Shown: positions 8,939 through 20,157 of the stretch, piece by piece
Numbering within the stretch: position 1 is the stretch's first letter
Layout of the letters: each line of letters starts with the position of its first letter
Origin: Salinicola aestuarinus
GTDB taxonomy: Bacteria > Pseudomonadota > Gammaproteobacteria > Pseudomonadales > Halomonadaceae
Assembly (NCBI RefSeq): GCF_003206645.1
Contig: NZ_PZJP01000006.1
Location: 262,434 to 326,433 of the forward strand
Direction: 5' to 3'
DNA: 64,000 bases
Translations under genes and position numbers: made by a program
The notes under the pieces: generated by a model
What the model was told of the DNA's origin: nothing
The model's input: only the letters and a program-made list of their open reading frames with translations
Databases searched by the model: none

Positions 8939-9928
8939 ATGGAGAGTCAAACCACCCTGGAGGGTGACACGGCGCTGGTGGCTGCCTATCAACTCGACGG
9001 GCGCGGCGGTGGCGAGCTGCTCAGCGTCAGCGCACTGCGAGACGCTTGGAAAGACCCCGAACGCATGCTGTGGATGCACCTCGATTTCCGTCACGAGGAC
9101 GTCGGGCACTATCTGAACGACCTTGCCCAGCTCGACGAAGCGGCGGTCGAAGCGCTGCTGGAGGAGGACACTCGTCCCCGGCTCGGCAAATTCCGCAACG
9201 GCGTGGTGACCACCCTGCGCGGCATCAATCTCAACCCCGGTGCCGCGCCTGAGGATCTGATCTCCCTGCGCATCTGGATCGCCCCCAATCGGCTGATCAC
9301 CCTGCGCCGACGGCCGCTTCGCTCGGTCAGCGAGGTGCGCGAGCGGATCGACACTGGCGACGGCGCACTATCGACGCCCGACCTGCTCGCCTGGCTCGCC
9401 GAGACGCTGGTCGACAAGGTCGGCGACGTCGCCCATCAGATCGACGATGGCCTGGGCGCACTGGAGGAAGATCAGCTGTGTGATCGCGAGATCGACCCTG
9501 ACGATCTGTCTCGCTTTCGCCGCTCGCTGATTACGCTGCGGCGATTCATGGGGCCGCAGCGCGACTGCCTGGAGCAGCTGGCTCACGGTCCCCACTGGTT
9601 CGACGACGACACGCAGGTCTCGATCCGTGAAAGCGCCAACCAGCTATCGCGCTACGTCGAGGACTTTCACGCCATGCAGGAGCGCGCCCTGGTCCTGCAG
9701 GAGCATCTTTTCAGCGAGCACAACGAGCGCATGAACCAGCGCATGTACATGCTGGCGATCGTCACGACGGTCTTCCTGCCGCTGAGCTTTCTGACCGGAC
9801 TGCTGGGTATCAACGTCGGTGGCATCCCCGGTGCCGACAACCCCTACGGCTTCGCGATCTTTCTTGTCATCACCATTGGGGTCGGTGGCTGGGTCATGAT
9901 GCTGCTCAAGCGCAAGCGCTGGTGGTGA
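8939..9928 (+). CDS. zntB: ZntB/CorA-family metal ion transporter
   Basis: Inner-membrane pentameric divalent-cation transporter, 329 residues. A long cytoplasmic domain (1-265) is followed by two C-terminal helices, with the pore signature appearing as LGINVGG between them, i.e. GIN in place of the GMN of CorA, which is the ZntB pattern. ZntB takes up Zn2+ with protons in enterobacteria. The ribosome site AAGGAGAG is well placed. It follows tesA on the same strand after 98 bp. CorA-like Mg2+ transport cannot be excluded. Confidence 0.8.
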   Translation: MESQTTLEGDTALVAAYQLDGRGGGELLSVSALRDAWKDPERMLWMHLDFRHEDVGHYLNDLAQLDEAAVEALLEEDTRPRLGKFRNGVVTTLRGINLNPGAAPEDLISLRIWIAPNRLITLRRRPLRSVSEVRERIDTGDGALSTPDLLAWLAETLVDKVGDVAHQIDDGLGALEEDQLCDREIDPDDLSRFRRSLITLRRFMGPQRDCLEQLAHGPHWFDDDTQVSIRESANQLSRYVEDFHAMQERALVLQEHLFSEHNERMNQRMYMLAIVTTVFLPLSFLTGLLGINVGGIPGADNPYGFAIFLVITIGVGGWVMMLLKRKRWW

Positions 9929-9963
9929 TGACACCCGGGCCCGTCGGGTCTGCCGTGCAGGGA

Positions 9964-10236
9964 TTAGCGCTTGTCGGTGTGACCGAGATCGCGGTCGGGA
10001 TCGAGCCGATCACGCACGCGGCGTTTGAGCACCTTGATGTCGGGAAAGCCGCCGTCACGCTTGCGCTCCCAGAGCGACTCGTCATCGTAGAACACTTCGA
10101 AGTGGCCACCGTGGCTCGGTGCCAGTGAGACTTGCTCCAGCCCCTCGCCAAAGGTCTGCAGGAGCTCCTGGGCGTACCAGCCGGCACGGAGCAGCCACTG
10201 ACACTGGGTGCAGTAGTGAATTCGAATCTGCGCCAT
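9964..10236 (-). CDS. SelT/SelW/SelH (Rdx) family selenoprotein-like redox protein
   Basis: A 90-residue thioredoxin-like protein with an N-terminal CxxC (C9, C12 in YCTQCQWLLRAGW), in which cysteine stands where animal SelW has selenocysteine. The pattern CxxCxWxLRAxWxxQELL is typical of bacterial Rdx proteins; their substrates are unknown. GGAGG lies 7 bases before the ATG. It is convergent with zntB, with a 35-bp gap. Confidence 0.88.
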   Translation of the reverse strand: MAQIRIHYCTQCQWLLRAGWYAQELLQTFGEGLEQVSLAPSHGGHFEVFYDDESLWERKRDGGFPDIKVLKRRVRDRLDPDRDLGHTDKR

Positions 10237-10410
10237 GCGCTAACCTCCAGAACGTCATAACCCCAATTGCGACCTGAACATCGCAAGCCACGGGCCATGA
10301 TGCGCGGCGGTGACCCGACGCTCAAGCGTCTCACCCCGCTTGCGCGTGACACAGCGACCCCCACGCCGGGCCCGCAACACGTAATCCAAGAGCAACAGGG
10401 AACGTTGTCG

Positions 10411-11727
10411 ATGTCCTCCAGACCCCCATCACTCACGCAGCTTTTCGAGCGTCTCACCGGCGACGACGACAGTCGCATGTGCCGCGATATCTCGGATGAG
10501 GCGTGCCGTGAACAGCCGGGCAATTTCTTCCGGCATCTGCTCGCCGCGCTGGGCAACAAGCTCGCCGACGAACTCTCCAACGCCCGGCTGATTCTGCCGT
10601 GGCTCATGGGCGCCATCGGCGCGCCGGTCTGGATGGTGGGGCTTCTGGTTCCGATCCGCGAGGCCGGCGCGCTGCTGCCGCAGCTGCTGATCGCGGGCTA
10701 TATCCGGCTGCGAGCCGTGCGCAAGTGGGTCTGGGTGCTCGGCGGCATCGTCCAGGCCGCCGGCGCGCTGGCACTGGCGCTGTTGGCCCTGTTCGGCGAA
10801 GGCAGCTGGGCGGGCGCGCTGGTCCTGGTGGCGTTGACGGGGCTCTCGCTTGGCCGGGGACTCTCATCGGTGGCGACCAAGGACGTGCTCGGCAAAACGA
10901 TCGCCAAGCAGCGTCGCGGCACCCTGATGGGCTGGAGTGCTGGCGTCGCTGGCGCGCTGACGTTGCTCATCGGTCTGGCCCTGGTATTGCTCGGCGATCG
11001 GCCTGGCGGCATGGCAATCGCCGTGCTGCTGCTGACCGCCGCCCTCGGCTGGCTGCTCAATGCGCTCTGCGCCGCGCTGGTTCAGGAGGAACCCGGCGCG
11101 ACGAAGGGCGGGGCCAACGCCTGGGACAGCCTCAAGGATGGGCTCGGGTTGATGCGCAAAGACCGGCGATTCCTGCACTTCAACCTGTCGCGGGCGCTAC
11201 TGCTGTCGAGCGCCCTGGCACTGCCCTACCTTGCCCTGCTCGGACAGCAGAACAGTGGCACCGACCTGGGGAGCCTGGGCATCCTGATCGTCACTTCAGG
11301 ACTCGCCGGGATGATCGCCGGTCCCATCTGGGGGCGACTGGCGGATCGCTCGAGTCGTCAGGTCATGCGCACCAGCGCCATTGGCGCGGCGCTCTGCTGT
11401 TTCGCCGGCGCCGCCTGTGCGCTGCTGCCGGCATCGATTCGCGAGAGCGTCTGGCCGTATGCCGCGGTCTACGGCCTGCTGATGATTGCCCACGCGGGGA
11501 TTCGGCTGGGTCGCAAGACCTATGTGATCGATCTCGCCGACAGCGACAGTCGCGCCCTCTACGTGGCGTTCTCCAACACCTTCACCGGCATCGTCATGCT
11601 GGGGCTGGGTCTACTACTCGGCGGGCTCGCCCAGTGGCTGGGGAGCGCCGGACTACTCGGGGTGCTCGCCCTGCTGGCGAGCGCCGCAGCGGTGAGTGCA
11701 CACGCCCTCGCCGAGGTCGAGGCGTGA
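10411..11727 (+). CDS. MFS transporter
   Basis: Major facilitator permease of 438 residues with about 12 hydrophobic helices. A soluble N-terminal stretch of roughly 60 residues carries two cysteines (MCRDISDEACREQ). The loop GRLADRSSRQ resembles the MFS motif A between helices 8 and 9. The chosen start is the ATG at 10411 with a weak AGGGAA upstream; an upstream ATG at 10267 adds a low-complexity tail and was not used. The substrate is unknown. The next gene on the strand is a LOV photoreceptor 91 bp away, but co-transcription is unproven. Confidence 0.8.
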   Translation: MSSRPPSLTQLFERLTGDDDSRMCRDISDEACREQPGNFFRHLLAALGNKLADELSNARLILPWLMGAIGAPVWMVGLLVPIREAGALLPQLLIAGYIRLRAVRKWVWVLGGIVQAAGALALALLALFGEGSWAGALVLVALTGLSLGRGLSSVATKDVLGKTIAKQRRGTLMGWSAGVAGALTLLIGLALVLLGDRPGGMAIAVLLLTAALGWLLNALCAALVQEEPGATKGGANAWDSLKDGLGLMRKDRRFLHFNLSRALLLSSALALPYLALLGQQNSGTDLGSLGILIVTSGLAGMIAGPIWGRLADRSSRQVMRTSAIGAALCCFAGAACALLPASIRESVWPYAAVYGLLMIAHAGIRLGRKTYVIDLADSDSRALYVAFSNTFTGIVMLGLGLLLGGLAQWLGSAGLLGVLALLASAAAVSAHALAEVEA

Positions 11728-11818
11728 GCCGCCAAAGCGTTGTAATCCCTAGGTGCCGTGGCATCATGACACGCGTATCGCCCCGACTATTCGAAGGATG
11801 TCCCGCCTGGAGGCAAGG

Positions 11819-12265
11819 ATGGCCAGTACCCAGAAACGTCCCCCTATGATCAGCCCCGCTCTGCTGGAGCGCATCGTGAACGCTTCCGACGACGGCATCG
11901 TCGTTGCCGAGCAGGAGGGTGACGAGAACATCCTGATCTACGTCAATGAGGGTTTCGAGCGACTCACCGGCTACAGCATCGATGAGATCCTCTATCGCGA
12001 CTGCCGCTTTCTTCAAAACGGTGACCGCGACCAACCCGCCATCGACAGGGTGCGAGCCGCCCTCCGCGAAGGTCGGCCGTGCCGCGAAGTGCTGCGCAAC
12101 TACCGCAAGGACGGCAGCCAGTTCTGGAACGAGCTGTCGATCACCCCGGTGCACGATGAAGCGGACCAACTGACCTACTTCGTCGGCGTTCAGAAGGATG
12201 TCACCGGCCTGGTCGAGGCGCTCCAGGAGCTGGAGGCGCTGAAGGCCGAACGCAGTTCGGCTTGA
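11819..12265 (+). CDS. Short LOV-domain blue-light photoreceptor
   Basis: Flavin-binding PAS/LOV protein of 148 residues with no effector domain. The adduct-forming cysteine is C62 in RDCRFLQ, and the flavin-contact residues N94, N104 and Q125 are all present. Their spacing (32, 10, 21) is the same as in the short LOV protein PpSB1-LOV of Pseudomonas putida, which dimerises and has a slow dark recovery. A C-terminal helix rich in Glu, Leu and Ala after residue 130 fits the J-alpha dimer helix. The start at 11819 has GGAGG five bases upstream. A terminator follows. No partner gene is obvious. Confidence 0.88.
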   Translation: MASTQKRPPMISPALLERIVNASDDGIVVAEQEGDENILIYVNEGFERLTGYSIDEILYRDCRFLQNGDRDQPAIDRVRAALREGRPCREVLRNYRKDGSQFWNELSITPVHDEADQLTYFVGVQKDVTGLVEALQELEALKAERSSA

Positions 12266-12290
12266 ACCCGGCTCACGCCCCACGTGTTTT

Positions 12291-12320
12291 TATCGCCGCC
12301 CATTGCGGCGATAGTTTTTT
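12291..12320 (+). terminator. Rho-independent terminator after the LOV gene
   Basis: TATCGCCGC (12291-12299) pairs with GCGGCGATA (12305-12313) around CCATT, followed by G and seven T residues. It lies 26 bp past the LOV stop. Confidence 0.9.
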
Positions 12321-12408
12321 TAAAAGCCCCTAGGCTTGCCCGCCCCCCCGTTCGACGATATATAGCCTTCTAGCATCACCGAGATGCCACTGATCGGGAG
12401 GGCTTAGC

Positions 12409-12612
12409 ATGAGCCGTGAAGAGTATGCCGACGAGCAGGACGTGCTCGATGCCGTCAATGACGAACAGTTCGACCGTCCGCGGAGCAGCAAGGCGGACAA
12501 GATCGACACCTTGAAAGCCCGCCGACAGGTCGAGGCGCTGCTGGAAGAGCGTCGCCTGAAGCGCGCCATCGAGGACGATTGGTACCGCGACTTCGCCGAC
12601 GAGGAGGAGTGA
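12409..12612 (+). CDS. Small charged protein, PA3496-like
   Basis: A 67-residue, highly charged protein with no hydrophobic segment. Its C-terminal half (ARRQVEALLEERRLKR followed by acidic residues) resembles the PA3496 family of small gammaproteobacterial proteins, sometimes labelled putative envelope integrity proteins. The ribosome site GGGAGGG is five bases from the ATG, so it is very likely translated. It lies alone between a terminator and ettA. The family assignment is tentative and the function is unknown. Confidence 0.65.
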   Translation: MSREEYADEQDVLDAVNDEQFDRPRSSKADKIDTLKARRQVEALLEERRLKRAIEDDWYRDFADEEE

Positions 12613-12623
12613 TTCGCCGCGCG

Positions 12624-12647
12624 CCGGGGCGTTAGCATTTGCCCCGG
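12624..12647 (+). terminator. Possible weak terminator after the small charged gene
   Basis: CCGGGGC (12624-12630) and GCCCCGG (12641-12647) form a 7-bp stem with a 10-base loop, 11 bp past the stop codon. No proper T run follows, only TAGTCGTTT, so efficient termination is doubtful. Confidence 0.35.
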
Positions 12648-12771
12648 TAGTCGTTTACCCTGCCTACTCTGAGTCCCGGGCCCCGCGTCCGGGCTTCTGT
12701 CTCGAATTCTCTTTTCTGGTCCCGGCTTGTCGGCGACCCATCTCTTACCAACGCGATACGACCGGATTTCC

Positions 12772-14433
<1,662 letters not shown>

Positions 14434-14490
14434 CAGCGTCGCGTGAGACCGGCTCGAATCAGCGCGTCAGCGTGATGGGTTCGAGAACGC

Positions 14491-14528
14491 GAAAACCCCC
14501 GCCAGAGCTTGTCTGGCGGGGGTTTTTC
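14491..14528 (+). terminator. Strong terminator between ettA and the DUF1328 gene
   Basis: A 15-bp stem (14492-14506 with 14512-14526, loop GCTTG) is flanked by A on the left and T on the right, so it can work in both directions. It lies 58 bp past ettA and 42 bp past the DUF1328 stop on the minus strand. Confidence 0.93.
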
Positions 14529-14570
14529 GTTGCCTCAGCGCCTTGGCGCTGTACGGTCACACCGTTGGGG

Positions 14571-14729
14571 TCAGCGCCCTCGTCCTCGAATCAGCGAGAC
14601 GACGAAGAGGATGAGGAAAATCACGAAAAGGACTTTCGCAATGGTGGCGGCAACGCCGGCGACGCCACCGAACCCGAGCACCCCGGCGATGATGGCAACG
14701 ATCAGAAAAATCACGGCATAACTCAGCAT
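14571..14729 (-). CDS. DUF1328 (YtjA-like) small membrane protein
   Basis: A 52-residue peptide with two hydrophobic helices around a glycine-rich turn ([16 protein letters not shown]) and a basic tail ending RGRGR, the standard DUF1328/YtjA layout. AGGAAG lies six bases before the ATG at 14729 and the stop is TGA at 14571-14573. These proteins are inner-membrane and often belong to general stress regulons; molecular function is unknown. Confidence 0.88.
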   Translation of the reverse strand: MLSYAVIFLIVAIIAGVLGFGGVAGVAATIAKVLFVIFLILFVVSLIRGRGR

Positions 14730-14892
14730 GGCATTACTTCCTGTTGTGGCACGCTACATTTGCCGCAGCCGCTTCTGCATCGGCTTCACGGCAACCTCCT
14801 CCCGATATCCCTGGGAGCTCCTTAAGACTCGATCTTTCACGCGATCACGTCAAGCTCGCAAGCGGCCTGAAACCCTTGGCCACTCGCTTCGC

Positions 14893-15807
14893 TCAATAGA
14901 GTGAAGGCTCGCCCGGCGGGCGGGTTTTGAAGCGCCGATGCAGCCACAGATACTGCTCCGGATGTCGACGTATCGCTGCCTCGATGAACGCATTCACCTG
15001 CGCGGCATCCGCTTCGTCGTTGCCGCTGGGGAAATTGTCGAGCGGAGGCAGGTACTCGAGCGTATAGGTGTGATTGTCCGGATTGCGATGGAACATCAAC
15101 GGCATGACCGGTGCTCCCGTCATGCGGGCGATCTTGGCGGTGAGCTTGATCGATGCGGCATTGACGCCAAAGAACGGAGCGAACACGCTCACCTCGCGGC
15201 CAAAGTCCTGATCCGGGGAGTACCAGACCGCATGACCGGACTTGATCCGACGGACCACACCGCGCAGATCATGGCGATCGATGGCAGCGCCGAAGATCCC
15301 CCGTCGAGCCCGAGTCATGAAGTCCTCGAACACCGGGTTGTCGTGGGGACGATAGACCACGTCTGCCGGGAAGAAGAGCGAGTGCAGCGCCCCGCCGAGA
15401 TCGAGGGTCGAGAAGTGAATGCCAATGATCAGCGCCCCCTTCCCCTGCGCCATCGCCCGCTCCATGTGCTCGGTGCCGCGAAACGTCACGCGGTGGCGCA
15501 GATGCTCGGGATCACGGCACCAGCCGGTCGCCGTTTCCAGGACGCCGATGCCATTGGCGATGAAGGTCCGCCGGACCAGATCCGCGCGCTGCGGTTCGTC
15601 AAGTTCGGGAAAGCAGAGCGACAGGTTGGTCTCGGTAATATGGCGACGGCGCTTGGCCAGACGCCAGGTCGCAAGACCCAAGCCCTTGCCGAGCGCGAGC
15701 TTCAACCGCCACGGCAGCAGGGCGCCAAGGCGCATGAGCCCGATCAGCGACCAGGTCCCCCAGTAGCGGGGATGCAGGCGGTTGGCAGGGTAGACTTTCT
15801 TGGCCAT
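14893..15807 (-). CDS. lpxL: Lipid A biosynthesis lauroyl acyltransferase (LpxL/HtrB family)
   Basis: Inner-membrane enzyme transferring a secondary acyl chain from acyl-ACP to Kdo2-lipid IVA. The 304 residues match LpxL/LpxM. The HX4D catalytic motif is HFSTLD, with the usual downstream YRPHDNP and YSPDQDFG segments. A membrane-associated N-terminus (YWGTWSLIGLMRLGALLPW) precedes it. The start has AGGA seven bases upstream and lies 12 bp behind alr. Chain specificity cannot be read from sequence. A second family member lies at 39390-40313. Confidence 0.9.
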   Translation of the reverse strand: MAKKVYPANRLHPRYWGTWSLIGLMRLGALLPWRLKLALGKGLGLATWRLAKRRRHITETNLSLCFPELDEPQRADLVRRTFIANGIGVLETATGWCRDPEHLRHRVTFRGTEHMERAMAQGKGALIIGIHFSTLDLGGALHSLFFPADVVYRPHDNPVFEDFMTRARRGIFGAAIDRHDLRGVVRRIKSGHAVWYSPDQDFGREVSVFAPFFGVNAASIKLTAKIARMTGAPVMPLMFHRNPDNHTYTLEYLPPLDNFPSGNDEADAAQVNAFIEAAIRRHPEQYLWLHRRFKTRPPGEPSLY

Positions 15808-15819
15808 GACAGTTCCTGA

Positions 15820-16944
15820 TCAGTGCTCGCGCTCGGCAAGCGTTTCGCCCGTCGAGCCTTGCCAATAATGTCGCGGTACGCGCGGCAGCAACCCGGTCAA
15901 CAGCGTGTAAGCGATCGTGTCGCAGTGCTTTGCGACCTCATCGACCGGCAGGCCGTGTCCCCATAGCGTGACGTCGCTGCCGACACGGGCGTCGGGATGA
16001 TCGCTGAGGTCGACCGTCAGCATATCCATCGACACTCGCCCGGCGAGACGACACCGTCTGCCATCGACCAGCACGGGCGTTCCATCCGGTGCATGGCGAT
16101 CATAGCCATCGCCATAGCCCGCCGCGACCACGCCGATGCGTGTCGCCCTGCCGGTACAAAAACGCCCGCCATAGCCCACCGGCTCTCCGCCATCCACCGC
16201 CTGAATCGCGATCAGCTTCGAGCGCAGCGTCATGACGGGCCTGAGTGACTCCAGGGGCGACGCGGCGACGGAAGGATCAACGGGATTGACCCCGTAGAGC
16301 ATGACGCCGGGGCGATTCCAGGCACCGTGACTCTGAGGCTTGACCAGCGTGGCGGGCGAATTGGCGACACACAGCGGGGCATCGAGCGCTCGCCCCAGCC
16401 TGACGACTGTCTCTTGCTGAGCGTCGAACTGCTGGGTATCGCCATGATCCGCACTGGCGAAGTGGCTGATGAGATGAAGATTGGCCACCCGGTCCGTGGC
16501 GCGACTGAGCTGTCGCCAGCGTGACGGAAATGCCTCGGGTGAAAACCCCAGCCGGTGCATCCCCGAATCGAGCTTGAGCCAGACAGTGAGCGCACGGCGT
16601 GGCGTGTAGGCGAATAGCGCCTCAATCTGCCAGTCGCTATGAATCACCTGCCACAGGTCGAGCGAGTCGACGATCTCCAGTTCACGAGCTTCGAATATGC
16701 CTTCCAGCAATAGCAGCGGTGTCTCGATACCCGCCTCGCGCAGCGCTCGCGCCTCCTCGATCGAGGCGACACCGAACGCCGGCGCCTTCGGCGTCAGCGC
16801 GCGGGCGCACGCCAGAGCACCGTGACCGTAGGCATCCGCCTTGATCACCGCCATCGAACGACTGTCGGGGGCTAGGCCCGCCGCGATATCAAAATTGTGA
16901 CGCAACGCGTCGAGATCGATCTCGGCTTTGAGGGGCCGGGCCAT
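15820..16944 (-). CDS. alr: Alanine racemase
   Basis: PLP enzyme that converts L- to D-alanine for peptidoglycan. It has 374 residues, close to the norm of about 360. The PLP lysine is K35 in VIKADAYGHG, and the second catalytic base is the tyrosine in AAGYGDGYDRH. AGGAG lies six bases before the start. Its neighbours are lpxL downstream and tolC upstream. Whether it is the anabolic (Alr) or catabolic (DadX) form is not decided by the sequence. Confidence 0.93.
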   Translation of the reverse strand: MARPLKAEIDLDALRHNFDIAAGLAPDSRSMAVIKADAYGHGALACARALTPKAPAFGVASIEEARALREAGIETPLLLLEGIFEARELEIVDSLDLWQVIHSDWQIEALFAYTPRRALTVWLKLDSGMHRLGFSPEAFPSRWRQLSRATDRVANLHLISHFASADHGDTQQFDAQQETVVRLGRALDAPLCVANSPATLVKPQSHGAWNRPGVMLYGVNPVDPSVAASPLESLRPVMTLRSKLIAIQAVDGGEPVGYGGRFCTGRATRIGVVAAGYGDGYDRHAPDGTPVLVDGRRCRLAGRVSMDMLTVDLSDHPDARVGSDVTLWGHGLPVDEVAKHCDTIAYTLLTGLLPRVPRHYWQGSTGETLAEREH

Positions 16945-17052
16945 GACAACTCCTGAATACGCATCCGTCGAACCCTGTCATGGTAACGGTTTTGACGGCG
17001 AGCGACTGTCGCGGATGACCTTGCGAGTGAAGCCAGCGGGAGACACTCTCGC

Positions 17053-17079
17053 AAAAACGCCGCTACCCAGGCAGCGGCG
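17053..17079 (-). terminator. Terminator of tolC
   Basis: CGCCGCT (17058-17064) pairs with AGCGGCG (17073-17079). On the minus strand the stem is followed by five T. It lies 21 bp past the tolC stop, which separates tolC from alr. Confidence 0.8.
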
Positions 17080-17100
17080 CGGGATTGTAGAAGCAGTGGT

Positions 17101-18567
17101 TCAGGGCGTCGGCGCAGCCGGGCGCTGGCCGATATCGTCGATGGCCGCCATCCCGTCATCGGACATATCGATGGCCACGCTGTCACCCTGCAGCCACTCG
17201 TTGACCGAGCGCAGGACGTCGAGGCTGAGCGTGCCCGCCTGCTGACGAAGCTCGAGCAGGTCGGTCACGTAGGTGTAGCGGGCATCGGCATAGTCCGAGA
17301 TCGCTTCGTAGAGCGACTGCTCGGCATCGAGAACATCCACGATGTTGCGCGTTCCCACGTCGTAGCCGGCGCGAGTCGCTTCGAGCGCACTGCGGTTGGA
17401 GACGATCGCCTCACGCTGGGCATCGACGGACTCGACGTCGTTGGCGACCTGGGTGTAGAGCGAGCGAACCTGCTGGGTGGTAAAGCGCCGCTGATCTTCG
17501 AAATCGTACTGGGTCGCCTCCAGGCTGTAAGTATTCTGCCTGACGGAGGCGCTCGTCGAGCCCCCGGTGTAGATCGGCAGGTTCGCCTGTACCCCGAACT
17601 CCACACCCTCATTGTGGCCGCGCAACTGGTCCTGATCGCTGTTCGAGTAGTTGTAGTCGCCGTAGGCGCTGAGCGTCGGCAGGTGGCCCGCCTGAGCAAT
17701 GTCGACGCCGGTTCGCGACAGTTCGACCGCCTGCTGCGCAAACTGAATCGAGGGGCTGCTCTGCATGGCCAGGTCGACCCATTCGGTGCGGCTGGCGGGC
17801 TTGGGCGGCTCGATCGGCAGATCGTCGGTCAGCCCTTCGATGCTGTCGTAATGCTGGCCGGTCAGGCGCTCCAACGCCTCGAAGCTCACCTGAAGCTCGT
17901 TCTTAGCGGCGATTCTCTGCGCGCGTGCCGAGTCGAAGGCCGCTTTCGCTTCGTTGACGTCGGTGATGGCGACGATGCCCACGTCAAACTGCTCCTGCGC
18001 CTGCTCCTGCTGGCGCGAGATGGCCTTCTCCTGGGCCTGGCGCGCCTCGAGCACTTCCTTGGCACGCAAGATCTCGAAGTAGGCCGAGGAGACATCGTAA
18101 AGCAGCTGCTGCTGGTCGATCTCAAGCTGGAGCGCCTGCTGATCGACCTGCTGCTTGCTCTGCTCGTACTCGAACCAGTTGGTCGCGTCGAATAGCGCCT
18201 GACTGACGCTGACCCCGAGGCTGCTGCCGTTGTAGTTGTCGTCGGAGCTGCCGCCTGCACCGCCTCCCACCTGCGCACCACCTCCGCCGGCGCTACCGGT
18301 GTCGTACTCCTGACTCTCTAGGGTCCGGGAGTGGTAGACACTGCCGGTAGCACTAATCTGCGGCAGGAGCGCCCCCCGGGCGACATCCTGCGAAGCTTCG
18401 GTGCTGCGAAACGTCGAGCGAGAGGAGTTCAGGCTGGCCGAGTGGTCAAGCGCATCCTGAGAGATGGAGAGCAGATCCGCGGCCTGGGCGGTGGGAGCGA
18501 ATGACGCCGCAACGAGCAGCGAAATGGCGTATCGCAGAGGCGAGCGCAACGGGACATGAGGCGACAT
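17101..18567 (-). CDS. tolC: TolC family outer membrane channel
   Basis: Outer-membrane exit duct for drug efflux pumps and type I secretion, 488 residues. A signal peptide ends near AQA-ADLL, followed by two OEP repeats of coiled-coil helices and beta strands. The first repeat contains a glycine/serine insertion (about residues 78-100: GSAGGGGAQVGGGAGG). The YDVGTRNIVDVLDAEQSLYEA segment is the TolC hallmark. A separate TolC-like gene (lapE) serves the Lap secretion system, so this one is probably the general TolC. Confidence 0.92.
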   Translation of the reverse strand: MSPHVPLRSPLRYAISLLVAASFAPTAQAADLLSISQDALDHSASLNSSRSTFRSTEASQDVARGALLPQISATGSVYHSRTLESQEYDTGSAGGGGAQVGGGAGGSSDDNYNGSSLGVSVSQALFDATNWFEYEQSKQQVDQQALQLEIDQQQLLYDVSSAYFEILRAKEVLEARQAQEKAISRQQEQAQEQFDVGIVAITDVNEAKAAFDSARAQRIAAKNELQVSFEALERLTGQHYDSIEGLTDDLPIEPPKPASRTEWVDLAMQSSPSIQFAQQAVELSRTGVDIAQAGHLPTLSAYGDYNYSNSDQDQLRGHNEGVEFGVQANLPIYTGGSTSASVRQNTYSLEATQYDFEDQRRFTTQQVRSLYTQVANDVESVDAQREAIVSNRSALEATRAGYDVGTRNIVDVLDAEQSLYEAISDYADARYTYVTDLLELRQQAGTLSLDVLRSVNEWLQGDSVAIDMSDDGMAAIDDIGQRPAAPTP

Positions 18568-18716
18568 CGAGACGATTCCTATCGTGGGGCGCTAGGTAAC
18601 AGGGACCGATCGACTGGCTGACCTGACCATCGCCGCGTCCTGATGTGACCTAGACATTCGATAATGACTGATTCGAGCCGACTAGCGTTGCCGGCCGGAC
18701 GCCGACAGCCACCGCT

Positions 18717-18758
18717 CGAAAAGCAGCCGAGGCGCTGACAGTGAGTCAGCGCCTCGGC
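18717..18758 (-). terminator. Long stem-loop terminator downstream of rpoS
   Basis: A perfect 14-bp stem (18726-18739 with 18745-18758, loop AGTGA) is followed on the minus strand by TGCTTTT. It lies 135 bp past the rpoS stop inside the 325-bp gap between rpoS and tolC. The remaining gap contains a TTACAT/ATGTAA inverted repeat (18766-18771 and 18782-18787) of unknown meaning and the tolC leader, in which I recognised no promoter. Confidence 0.8.
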
Positions 18759-18892
18759 GAGAAGTTTACATACAATGCCGCATGTAAGCAGTGGGATCAA
18801 TAGTCGAGGGGCGCGATGCAGCGCTTTTACACATTGGGCTCACCGCACTCTTCCCCCTCTTTGCGGCATTTTGTTCGACGATCAACGGCCTC

Positions 18893-19861
<969 letters not shown>

Positions 19862-19985
19862 GCTCATCTCCACTACCCCAACTGGGCTTGCTGAGTACCT
19901 CGCCGAGAGCCGCCATTCGACTCACGACGACCGTGCGTTCCTTGCTAACTCTGACGCTTTCCATGAGGCTCGCGAGCACCCACCC

Positions 19986-20020
19986 CGTCGAGCGGGGTCG
20001 TCAACCCCACCCGCTCGACG
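19986..20020 (-). promoter_or_regulatory. Hairpin in the nlpD-rpoS gap, probable rpoS leader structure
   Basis: CGTCGAGCGGG (19986-19996) is perfectly complementary to CCCGCTCGACG (20010-20020), an 11-bp stem with a 13-base loop. It lies about 125 bases before the rpoS start in a 296-bp gap. No T run follows on the minus strand, so it is more likely an mRNA leader structure than a terminator. No other element was recognised in this gap. Confidence 0.45.
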
Positions 20021-20157
20021 AGCACAGCGTCCCACTCCGGGACGATACGCCCGTCGAGATCGAATGGATGCTGCCACTGCATCGATCTCGACGTCTGATA
20101 ATCGGGTGTTTCGAAAGGTGCTCGCGGCATCGTCGATACCGCACCGCAGTTCGCGGT

